Shown: one piece after another, positions 16,671 to 23,978 of the stretch | How positions within the stretch are numbered: position 1 is the first letter of the stretch | Layout of the letters: the number at the start of each line of letters is the position of its first letter | From: an uncultured Solobacterium sp. | GTDB taxonomy: Bacteria; Bacillota_I; Bacilli_A; Erysipelotrichales; Erysipelotrichaceae | Reading direction: 5' to 3' | Assembly: GCA_900547815.1 (NCBI GenBank) | Contig: URHY01000011.1 | Location: forward strand, 1-40,568 | Length of the DNA: 40,568 nucleotides | Position numbers and translations under genes: made by a program | Notes under the pieces: model-generated | The model's input: only the letters and a program-made list of their open reading frames with translations | Database searches by the model: none | Told to the model about the DNA's origin: nothing

Positions 16671-18427
16671 AAATTCAATATTCTTTTAATAAACATCCAT
16701 ATTTTCTGTATAAATGATATTTTTAACTGTTTACGCACTTCCTCTTTTTTTAATGTTGAAGTCCTATTTGATTCATTTTTAACTTTCACCTCAATATTCG
16801 TTTTATGTTTCTTTAAAGATAATTCAATAAAATCATGTCCCAATACATCTTTTTTTATATTTATTTTTTTTCCATTGACCAAGACATATTCAATTGTATC
16901 TTCCGTCCATATTTGAACTTTATTCTTCTTACGTAAATAATGAATTACTGGTTTTGATTGTTTTTGAAATTTTTTTACACTCTTTGTCAATACTAGTTCA
17001 TTCTTATCATTTACATTCCATATTCGTTCAAATGTTACAACTTCATTCTTATTTGTTAATTGTTCGCTTTTAGAAATGATTTCCTTCTCTTTATCTGGAC
17101 TAAACACAAACTCATATTCTTTTTTTTCTAGGTTGTTAAGAGTGTCTGTTGTATATGTTACGACTTTTAAAATGTCATCCCTTACCATGCGATTAAATAT
17201 TTTTTCAATATCCATATCCATAAATATTCCATTCAAATAATATTCCACTTTCATAGTCGCATTATGATCGTCCATTCGATATTCAAATTCTGGCAGTTTT
17301 TTGATTATCGTTTTATCCAATATTTGTTCATTATTAATATATAAACTTGTAGATGGTGCACGTTTATCAATTTGCACAATCACCTGATCCCATACTTCAT
17401 TGCCAAAAGCATCTTTGGCATACGCTATTACTTTATAAAAAAGATCACGATTATTTACAGCAAATAAATGTATTGTTTCGTTCAAGTAATGCCGATCTTT
17501 AATTCCATTTAGCTCTACATCAATATAGCCTCTTTCTAAATATGGAACATTCCAATTTAAATTCACAAATACATCTTCATTAGATACTTTGGCTGATGGT
17601 TGCAACGTAAGGGTTGGTAAAATATTCGAATATACGATAGAACCTTGGAGTTCTTTTTTTATATGTGGATATTCTTTATGTTCTAAAACAAATATATATA
17701 CACCGCTTTTACCAAAATCAATCGTGGCAAAATCTTTATTTTCTAAATCTATAGAATATAAATAATTCCCATCACAATATACATGTAAATGAAGTGGAAT
17801 CTCGCAAATCGATTCAAAACCTAAATCTAATTTATTATCTTTTACGTATGTCCTTTCTTGAAGTAAACATTCTGGAAACACAATCGGTAAGATTTCAATT
17901 TTTCTTTCAATTTCATTACCCGCAATATCTCGGCAAAGAACTTTTATGATTCGATTTTTTGTACTTGCATCCAAATCAAATTCAAGATTTTCGAATTCAA
18001 CTTTTTCATCATCCAAATAAACATCTACATGATCAACATTTTCTTCTAAAATTTGTACATGTACTTTTTCACAATCTATCAAAGGTAAAACATCTTTGAT
18101 CATACAATCCTTTGTCTTAACCACAATATTCGGTAAAGTTGTATCCAAAAGAATTGTTTTTTCTCCTTCTTCTAGGGCATAACCATCAATATCTTTTAAA
18201 ATATAAACTAACTGTGTTATCCCTTCCTTTTGAATATCAATATATGTATGCTCATGACTTAAATCTATTTGTTTTCCATCATATATGACTAAACTAGTAT
18301 CTCGATCTACTTTTTCGTTAAACAATAATTCTACATTCCCACTTGCTGATGCCACACCATTTATAAATGTATTTGTTTCTTGCCAATCCATATAGTTTGT
18401 ATACACAACATCTTGCATCCACATCAT
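16667..18427 (-). CDS. Ig-like multidomain protein without signal peptide, T7SS operon
   Basis: A 586-residue protein made of about five beta-sandwich, Ig-like repeats. The recurring DTTLPNIVVK (about 95), KRAPSTSLYI (about 365) and AYAKDAFGNEVWDQ-type motifs are typical of bacterial Ig-like domains. Oddly, it has no signal peptide and no transmembrane helix. The C-terminus is Lys-rich and ends in an amphipathic segment (IQKIWMFIKRILNL). The ATG at 18427 has GGAGG five bases upstream and overlaps the kinase gene stop; an upstream TTG is rejected. Its place between the kinase-like gene and essC makes it a structural or regulatory part of the system. I know no matching family member by sight. 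Confidence 0.6.
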   Translation of the reverse strand: MMWMQDVVYTNYMDWQETNTFINGVASASGNVELLFNEKVDRDTSLVIYDGKQIDLSHEHTYIDIQKEGITQLVYILKDIDGYALEEGEKTILLDTTLPNIVVKTKDCMIKDVLPLIDCEKVHVQILEENVDHVDVYLDDEKVEFENLEFDLDASTKNRIIKVLCRDIAGNEIERKIEILPIVFPECLLQERTYVKDNKLDLGFESICEIPLHLHVYCDGNYLYSIDLENKDFATIDFGKSGVYIFVLEHKEYPHIKKELQGSIVYSNILPTLTLQPSAKVSNEDVFVNLNWNVPYLERGYIDVELNGIKDRHYLNETIHLFAVNNRDLFYKVIAYAKDAFGNEVWDQVIVQIDKRAPSTSLYINNEQILDKTIIKKLPEFEYRMDDHNATMKVEYYLNGIFMDMDIEKIFNRMVRDDILKVVTYTTDTLNNLEKKEYEFVFSPDKEKEIISKSEQLTNKNEVVTFERIWNVNDKNELVLTKSVKKFQKQSKPVIHYLRKKNKVQIWTEDTIEYVLVNGKKINIKKDVLGHDFIELSLKKHKTNIEVKVKNESNRTSTLKKEEVRKQLKISFIQKIWMFIKRILNL

Positions 18428-19770
18428 AAACTCCTCCAAAACGCATACAAATCATTCCATCGACTGCTTTTTAAATTATCAATAAACACTAAGGGTATTT
18501 CCATGATCTCACTCTCCTTATTCCTTAATAAAAATAAATATTCTAAATAATTACATCCTAAATCCTCAAATTCTTTTGAATAATTCAACAATTGATTTGT
18601 TTCTACATTTTCAAGCCAATCTTTTATTGGAGTTAATGAAACATTTAATTCTTCGTGAATGGCGATTTGTAGACATTGATTCACAACATCCAGCTTATCT
18701 TTCAACAACATATCGCTAGTTAAAACCAAACGCATACAACGAGCAATGGTACTAGTTGTAGGTTTTAAATAAATCAATGCACATGCTTCAAGTTCTGGTG
18801 TTTTGTTTAATGAAATACGATCATACATATATTGAATCAAAGTAGCATCCTTTGTTTTAAGAGCCTCCTTCATTAGAAATATAGATGCTTGCTTATTGAC
18901 ATATACATCATCTAATATCCAGCCATTACTAATCCACATATACAACCGATCTTTAGATTTCGATTCTTTATACGCCTTTTCAAACATGGCAATCTGATGA
19001 TGATAATAATAAGCATCAAATACATTTTTGGGACTTGTACATTTAAATAAAGAGAAGACAGACAGAATACATAATAAAAGTACAAGTAGTATTCGAATTA
19101 AAATATGTATGATAATCAAAAACTTAAATATTGATAAATTCGATATTCTTCTTTCTTTTTTTTGATGACACAAATAAATTATGAGTATCATCCCAACACC
19201 AAAAACTTCTTGAAGTAAAGATCCAAGCGCATAAATATCACAACGAATATCTTTTTTGCTTAAATTCATTAATTCAGGTGCACAATTCGATTTAGAAGCC
19301 ATAATTGCTACATGTGCATGATTTTCTATGCATGCATTAAAGTCAATCAAATAAAAATGTTTTTGATAATATATGATGTTTTCTAATTTTAAATCGATAT
19401 AGAGATATCCAATTTCATGCACAGCTTGTAAGACACTTAAAACATCAAACAATAATCGATACCTTTGAATTACACCTTTATATTGTTGAACAAATTGTTT
19501 TGCACTAATTCCAGGAATATAAGTTTCTACAAAGCACTGTAACGTTCCTTCTTCAAAACACGTAACTAAGCTTGGTACCAGTAAAGAATTTAATTTTGAA
19601 AGTACATCAATTTCTGTTTTAAACTGATGTTTATAACGATCCGATTCCATCTCATCACAAACCTTCAATATGTAAATACAAGTACTTAATTCATCTTGGA
19701 TACGAAATACATTACAATTATACGAGTCTAAAACACGATACTTACTGTTCTTTAAATTCACATTCGACAT
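18424..19770 (-). CDS. Membrane Ser/Thr kinase-like protein (EssB/YukC-like architecture)
   Basis: A 448-residue protein with a Hanks-type kinase fold, one membrane segment (about 216-242, rich in Leu/Ile) and a helical C-terminal domain of about 200 residues. This layout matches EssB/YukC, whose cytosolic part is a pseudokinase. Here the ATP lysine (YILKV, about 36), the catalytic loop YIDLKLENI (Asp about 126, Asn about 131) and the metal Asp (LIDFNACI, about 143) are retained, as is APEL. The HRD His is Tyr, DFG is DFN, and the glycine-rich loop is absent. The start is uncertain: 19770 (chosen, GGGG upstream), 19794 or a GTG further in. It overlaps the FHA gene. Confidence 0.72.
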   Translation of the reverse strand: MSNVNLKNSKYRVLDSYNCNVFRIQDELSTCIYILKVCDEMESDRYKHQFKTEIDVLSKLNSLLVPSLVTCFEEGTLQCFVETYIPGISAKQFVQQYKGVIQRYRLLFDVLSVLQAVHEIGYLYIDLKLENIIYYQKHFYLIDFNACIENHAHVAIMASKSNCAPELMNLSKKDIRCDIYALGSLLQEVFGVGMILIIYLCHQKKERRISNLSIFKFLIIIHILIRILLVLLLCILSVFSLFKCTSPKNVFDAYYYHHQIAMFEKAYKESKSKDRLYMWISNGWILDDVYVNKQASIFLMKEALKTKDATLIQYMYDRISLNKTPELEACALIYLKPTTSTIARCMRLVLTSDMLLKDKLDVVNQCLQIAIHEELNVSLTPIKDWLENVETNQLLNYSKEFEDLGCNYLEYLFLLRNKESEIMEIPLVFIDNLKSSRWNDLYAFWRSL

Positions 19771-20698
19771 CCCCAAATCGTATATGCATTCCATCTTTTA
19801 AACGCATTTTTCTTTTGACTTCTTTATCATTTAAAAATGTTTTATTAGTACTCTTTAAATCTTGAATATAGTATCTTTCATTTTCACAAATAATTTTTGC
19901 ATGTTTCAAAGATACACTCGAATCTTGAAAACGTACATCACAACTCATAGCTCTTCCAATCAAATTTATTTCATTTGCCAAAGAATATTTCTCTTTTCCC
20001 TTCATTAAATAAGCTGAAAAATTAATTTGAACTTGTAGAAGCTGTGTTTTTTCTTCCAAAATAGATTCAACAGGTTTGTTTTTATGAAAAGCTTGTATGG
20101 GTTCCTTGACTTTAAACGTTTGTATTCGTCTATGCTTAAAAAATGAAAACTTCTTTGGATAATACAATTCACGAATATTATCTAACCCCAAAACAAGATT
20201 GGGTAAACTAAATTCCGTGCTGTTTAAAAATTTTAACAAGAATCCTGGAATTTCAAACGCTGTAGTCGTCTGCATTGTTTTTGCGATATATTCAACCCAT
20301 TTTTCTGACATATCCCTTTGAAACATCCAATTTGTTATTTGAATTGGAACTACAATGAACGCAAAGCGATCGCCAAAAGGCGAAACAAATACATAATCCG
20401 GATCAAATAAAACTGGTTTATTTCGATTTGATGCAATTGCTTGTTCAAAAAGTTGATGTAAAAAAATATATCCCTCTTCGTTTTCAAAAACATATTGACT
20501 TAAAAAATCGTGTAAAGGAATAAAGCCCTCTATCGCATACACAATCGAGGCGCTGTTCTGATTTGTCAACATGCAAGGTAAGCAGAAATCATCATTTGAC
20601 ATTCGATCAAAAATAGAAAGATCTAAAAGTTTAGGATCTTTGAGATGCACATACAAGTGATTTTCATCCATACAATCTTGTTCAATCCATTCACACAT
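19742..20698 (-). CDS. FHA-domain protein (DUF6382-like N-terminus)
   Basis: A 318-residue soluble protein, first gene of the secretion operon. The C-terminal 75 residues are an FHA phosphothreonine-binding domain with LIGRAMSCDV, SLKHAKI and DLKSTNKTFLN (Gly-Arg, Ser/His and Asn positions all present). The N-terminal about 170 residues (FVFVSPFGDRFAFIVVPI and neighbours) resemble the DUF6382 region often joined to FHA domains in Clostridia; this is from memory and less certain. With a kinase-like protein encoded next door and a second FHA domain in EssC, a phosphorylation-dependent assembly step is plausible. Start ATG after a perfect GGAGGTGAT. Confidence 0.8.
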   Translation of the reverse strand: MCEWIEQDCMDENHLYVHLKDPKLLDLSIFDRMSNDDFCLPCMLTNQNSASIVYAIEGFIPLHDFLSQYVFENEEGYIFLHQLFEQAIASNRNKPVLFDPDYVFVSPFGDRFAFIVVPIQITNWMFQRDMSEKWVEYIAKTMQTTTAFEIPGFLLKFLNSTEFSLPNLVLGLDNIRELYYPKKFSFFKHRRIQTFKVKEPIQAFHKNKPVESILEEKTQLLQVQINFSAYLMKGKEKYSLANEINLIGRAMSCDVRFQDSSVSLKHAKIICENERYYIQDLKSTNKTFLNDKEVKRKMRLKDGMHIRFGDVECEFKEQ

Positions 20699-20763
20699 TT
20701 CATCACCTCCATATTCTTAAACGTTTTAAAAAGTAGTTTTTCGAGAAAACTTTTATTATTTTT

Positions 20764-20792
20764 TTGATTTTTCTCTTTTTTTTGTCTAAAAT
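20764..20792 (+). promoter_or_regulatory. Candidate promoter for the 171-aa membrane protein; leaderless layout
   Basis: TTGATT (20764-20769), a 17-base spacer and TAAAAT (20787-20792) are followed by six bases and then the ATG at 20799. Transcription would begin at or within one base of the start codon. The intergenic region from 20699 to 20798 also holds the start region of the divergent FHA operon, for which I find no convincing -35 box. Confidence 0.5.
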
Positions 20793-20798
20793 GAAACA

Positions 20799-21314
20799 AT
20801 GATGAAATTTTTAACATATATACACGTTTATTTAATCCAAACCATTCTAAATATTCTTCCATTTTTTTGGATCGATGTATTTTATGATAATCAAACTTAT
20901 ATTGGCAACCAGTTGCATCGACCTATTTACTTATTTTTTTGGGCATTAAGTTCAGCTTTAGGTTTTTATTTCTATTCAAAAAAAATATGGGAAAAATATG
21001 ATGTTCGATACAATAAAAAAAATCATGCCCTTATCTGTATAGGCATGATTCTATCATGTAGTATTCCATATAATGAGGTTACCCTTTTAAAAGATCTACA
21101 TGTATGGTTATCCATAATCTTTGTAGCCTCTTTTATAATTGAATGGTTTCTTTTTATTCCAGTTAATTTAAATAAAAACTCAATCCTATTTTATATCAAC
21201 ATTGGATTGAGTTTTATGTTCACATTTATGTTTGGCCATATCACTGGATTTTGTGAAATCTATTTTTCATTTACTACGAATATTCTACTTCATCAATGGT
21301 TGTTTCAGGATTGA
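20799..21314 (+). CDS. Polytopic membrane protein, 171 aa, unknown
   Basis: A 171-residue hydrophobic protein with about five membrane helices (roughly residues 8-24, 41-60, 76-92, 105-122 and 130-150). I recognise no family. It is the only plus-strand gene between the secretion operon and the gene at 22581, and it diverges from the FHA gene. No Shine-Dalgarno precedes the ATGATG at 20799; a -10 box ends six bases before it. The 3' end overlaps the convergent 435-residue gene by 41 bases, and the terminators of the two genes lie inside each other. Base usage is more T-rich than its neighbours because of the hydrophobic content. Confidence 0.65.
   Translation: MMKFLTYIHVYLIQTILNILPFFWIDVFYDNQTYIGNQLHRPIYLFFWALSSALGFYFYSKKIWEKYDVRYNKKNHALICIGMILSCSIPYNEVTLLKDLHVWLSIIFVASFIIEWFLFIPVNLNKNSILFYINIGLSFMFTFMFGHITGFCEIYFSFTTNILLHQWLFQD
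21175..21215 (-). terminator. Terminator of the 435-aa membrane gene inside the convergent gene
   Basis: AAAACTCAATCC (21175-21186) and GGATTGAGTTTT (21204-21215) are a perfect 12-bp inverted repeat with a 17-base loop. On the minus strand the stem is followed by T-rich TTTTATTTAAATT. It lies about 60 bases past the minus-strand stop at 21274, within plus-strand coding sequence. Confidence 0.6.
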
Positions 21315-22581
21315 TTTTGTCAATCTTTTCTAAATAATTTTTAGCTTTTTCTACAAAATACATACGATTACCAAGTTCAACAACCTTTTCAAAATACATA
21401 CGAGCCAATTTATAGTCTTCCTCAACAAATGAAATCAAGGCAATATAGTAACATGAATCAACTTGTTGAAATGCAAAATTTGCCCTTTGAAGTCCTTGTA
21501 AGTAGTATTTTTTACAAGTATTAAATTCTCCATCCATTAAGTGAATCTTATTTTCAATTGCCGCCATTTCTTCGCTTTGAATCATGACACCTGCACGTCC
21601 ATAATGCATACGTACATTTTGAGCTTCTTCTTTACAACGAGATAGTCCATCTTCATCTTTTAACATATAATCTATATAAGACATCAATGACCAATATTGT
21701 AATGAGCTTGCTGCATCTTTTCTTGGATAACTAATCAATACATCCTGTGCAAGTTCAGGATCATTTAAATAAATCAAGCATTGTGCAAGCAATGTATGTT
21801 GAGTTAGACGCGTATGCCCTTTAGAATTTGTGCAATAATAAATAATAGCACTCGCACACGCTTCTGGATTACAATCTTCATACAATAGTTTAGTGATTGG
21901 AAGAAGCGATACAGCACGATATCTTAAAACAATATTAAACGCAAATAAATAGAACATTAATAATATAGCTAAAAGCATAATATTATTTACAACGCCTAAA
22001 ATCACAAACAAAGCAACAATACCTAAAGCATAGATGCCCGTAAGTTTTTTTACATTTTTACGACACGTTTTTGCAAGTTCCTTATAAGACTCATCTAAAT
22101 TGTGATGTATCTTATACATACGAACTAATTCATCATCACTCGAAAAATTAAATTCTCTACGTTCTTTTGAAATACTAGAGCGTAAACTTAACATACCATA
22201 AATACATACAATAAATGCTGGAATCACAAGCAGAGTTCCAATATAAATCATGTATTCTGGTAAGAAAAATATTAAACACATCACAATCCATGGACTTATA
22301 TTAAAACGTGCTGATAAATATTGACCAATATATATAATATTAATTATTCCCGAAATCAATAGGGCATCCCCAACATATAAAATCCACATATTATTTTGCA
22401 AATAAGATAAGACTTGTTTTAATGTTTGTGTATCAACACCAGGAACTGAACTTAATGCACTTGAAATCATATCTGAATTGACATCAACTCCACTTGAAAA
22501 TACAACTGCACTTAATCCTAATCCAACCACAAAAGCTACAACCATAGCTATTAAATGGGATTTACAACGATATTTCCACAT
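21274..22581 (-). CDS. Membrane protein with C-terminal TPR-like repeats
   Basis: A 435-residue protein. An N-terminal signal-like helix (about residues 9-30) is followed by an extracellular loop, three to four helices (about 68-85, 95-135) and another pair (about 180-222). The C-terminal half (about 240-430) is a soluble helical region with TPR-like spacing (ALISFVEEDYKLARMYFEKV and similar). I recognise no named family. It is encoded upstream of, but separated from, the secretion operon by a plus-strand gene, so a functional link is not established. It begins 8 bases after the serine acetyltransferase stop and is probably cotranscribed with it. Confidence 0.7.
   Translation of the reverse strand: MWKYRCKSHLIAMVVAFVVGLGLSAVVFSSGVDVNSDMISSALSSVPGVDTQTLKQVLSYLQNNMWILYVGDALLISGIINIIYIGQYLSARFNISPWIVMCLIFFLPEYMIYIGTLLVIPAFIVCIYGMLSLRSSISKERREFNFSSDDELVRMYKIHHNLDESYKELAKTCRKNVKKLTGIYALGIVALFVILGVVNNIMLLAILLMFYLFAFNIVLRYRAVSLLPITKLLYEDCNPEACASAIIYYCTNSKGHTRLTQHTLLAQCLIYLNDPELAQDVLISYPRKDAASSLQYWSLMSYIDYMLKDEDGLSRCKEEAQNVRMHYGRAGVMIQSEEMAAIENKIHLMDGEFNTCKKYYLQGLQRANFAFQQVDSCYYIALISFVEEDYKLARMYFEKVVELGNRMYFVEKAKNYLEKIDKINPETTIDEVEYS
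21309..21329 (+). terminator. Terminator of the 171-aa membrane gene inside the convergent gene
   Basis: GATTGA-TTTTG-TCAATC (21309-21325) forms a 6-bp stem followed by TTTTC. It begins at the stop codon of the plus-strand gene and lies within the 3' coding region of the minus-strand 435-residue gene. Confidence 0.45.
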
Positions 22582-22589
22582 ACAACCAC

Positions 22590-23129
22590 CTATTTCTTCT
22601 CTATAATTTTTGCAGGAATACCAACTGCAGTTGCCCCTTCAGGCACATCTTTTAAAAGTACCGCATTTGCTCCTACACGACATCCTTTTTTCAAAGTGAT
22701 ATTTCCTAAACATTTAGCTCCACAACCAATATATACTCCATCCTCTAAAGTAGGATGTCTTTTAACATGTTGCTTCCCCGTACCACCTAATGTAACGCCA
22801 TGATAAAGCTGACAATCATCCCCGATAATTGCCGTTTCTCCAATCACAACGCCCATACCATGGTCAATCATCAATCCTCGACCAATTTGAGCTCCAGGAT
22901 GAATTTCAATCCCAGTCCAATGTCTTGCTCGATTACTTATCCAACGCGCAATAAATGTATGATCATGCACCCAGAACCAATGGGCAATACGATGTAAACC
23001 AATTGCCTTAATATGAGGATACAGCCAAAATACTTCCCACTTTGAATGCGCTGCAGGATCAAGCTGCATTGTTCGATTTATGTTATATATTCCATCGCGA
23101 ATAAAAGATCTATTGCTTCTTTCTGACAT
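22590..23129 (-). CDS. cysE: Serine O-acetyltransferase
   Basis: A 179-residue CysE/EpsC-type enzyme making O-acetylserine from serine and acetyl-CoA for cysteine synthesis. The left-handed beta-helix hexapeptide repeats and the active-site segment are clear: GIEIHPGAQIGRGLMIDHGM (about 73-92, catalytic His in IDHG), VVIGETAIIGDD, YHGVTLGGTGK (second His) and KRHPTLEDGVYIGCGAK. The length matches short Bacillota forms. No cysteine synthase gene lies nearby. No Shine-Dalgarno precedes the ATG; instead a -10 box (TAAAAT) ends six bases before it, suggesting a leaderless transcript. Confidence 0.95.
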   Translation of the reverse strand: MSERSNRSFIRDGIYNINRTMQLDPAAHSKWEVFWLYPHIKAIGLHRIAHWFWVHDHTFIARWISNRARHWTGIEIHPGAQIGRGLMIDHGMGVVIGETAIIGDDCQLYHGVTLGGTGKQHVKRHPTLEDGVYIGCGAKCLGNITLKKGCRVGANAVLLKDVPEGATAVGIPAKIIEKK

Positions 23130-23135
23130 GATAAA

Positions 23136-23164
23136 ATTTTAGTTTATTTGTGTCTAAATTTCAA
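23136..23164 (-). promoter_or_regulatory. Promoter of the serine acetyltransferase gene; leaderless layout
   Basis: On the minus strand TTGAAA (23164-23159), a 17-base spacer and TAAAAT (23141-23136) are followed by TTTATC and the ATG at 23129. Expected initiation is at or next to the A of the ATG. No purine-rich ribosome site lies in between. Confidence 0.6.
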
Positions 23165-23173
23165 GTTTAGTGT

Positions 23174-23908
23174 TTATTTCACATAAACTTCACATAGTGA
23201 ATCATCTAAAACCTTACCAATTGAATCATGAATGACTAAATCAGCCTTTGAATCCATGTTCGTACTGTCTCTATTTATTAATACCAAATGTTTACCATGG
23301 AAATAATTAATCAAACCAGCCGCAGGATATACAACTAAACTTGTTCCACCTACAATTAAAAGATCTGCCTGTTCAATCGCATGAACGGCTGAATACAAAG
23401 TATATTCGTCCAAACCTTCTTCATACAACACTACATCCGGCTTAATAATAGCACCACATTTTGGACATCTAGGAATACCATCGCTATCCCTATATTTCAT
23501 CATATCTTCTAAAGAATATTTCGTTTGACAATGTGTACATGTATTTCTTAATACACTTCCATGAAGTTCATATACATTTTTAGAACCCGCAAGTTGATGT
23601 AAACCATCAATATTCTGTGTAACAATAGCCTTTAATTTACCCATCTGCTCCAATTTTGATAGTGCAAGATGCGCCTTATTTGGTTTGGCATCTAAATAAA
23701 TCATTTGGTTAAAATAAAATTCAAAAAATTCTTTCGGATGACTAAGATAAAAACTATGCGACAACATAATTTCAGCTGGATATGGGTATTTCTTTTTATA
23801 TAATCCGTTATCACTACGAAAATCTGGAATGTTACTTTCTGTAGATACACCAGCCCCACCAAAAAAAACTATATTATTACTTTCTTGAATCCACTCTTTT
23901 AAAGACAT
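23174..23908 (-). CDS. cobB: Sir2-family NAD-dependent protein deacylase
   Basis: A 244-residue sirtuin that removes acyl groups from lysine using NAD. Motifs in order are GGAGVSTESNIPDFRS (about 18-33, NAD binding), TQNIDGLHQLAG (about 97-108), ELHGSVL (catalytic His about 116), two Cys pairs of a zinc ribbon (CTHCQ and CPKCG, about 124-150), and VVGGTSLVVYPAAGL. The zinc Cys are complete. The ATG at 23908 follows GGAAGTG with good spacing, preferred over a GTG at 23917. A TATAAT lies at 23929-23934, so it likely has its own short-leader promoter after the clpB terminator. Confidence 0.95.
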   Translation of the reverse strand: MSLKEWIQESNNIVFFGGAGVSTESNIPDFRSDNGLYKKKYPYPAEIMLSHSFYLSHPKEFFEFYFNQMIYLDAKPNKAHLALSKLEQMGKLKAIVTQNIDGLHQLAGSKNVYELHGSVLRNTCTHCQTKYSLEDMMKYRDSDGIPRCPKCGAIIKPDVVLYEEGLDEYTLYSAVHAIEQADLLIVGGTSLVVYPAAGLINYFHGKHLVLINRDSTNMDSKADLVIHDSIGKVLDDSLCEVYVK

Positions 23909-23952
23909 AAATATCACTTCCTTTCTCTATTATACCTCCAAACAAACAAAGA

Positions 23953-23978
23953 AAGGAAGATAATTAACTATCTTCCTT
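23953..23978 (-). terminator. Terminator of clpB
   Basis: AAGGAAGATA (23953-23962) and TATCTTCCTT (23969-23978) form a 10-bp stem with a 6-base loop, followed on the minus strand by TTTCTTTGTTTG. The clpB stop codon at 23968 lies in the loop/stem junction. The T run is interrupted, so termination may be partial. Confidence 0.6.

Noticed and set aside
20699..20763. Promoter of the T7SS operon
   Set aside because: Several AT-rich candidates exist, but none has a -35/-10 pair with 16-18-base spacing on the minus strand.
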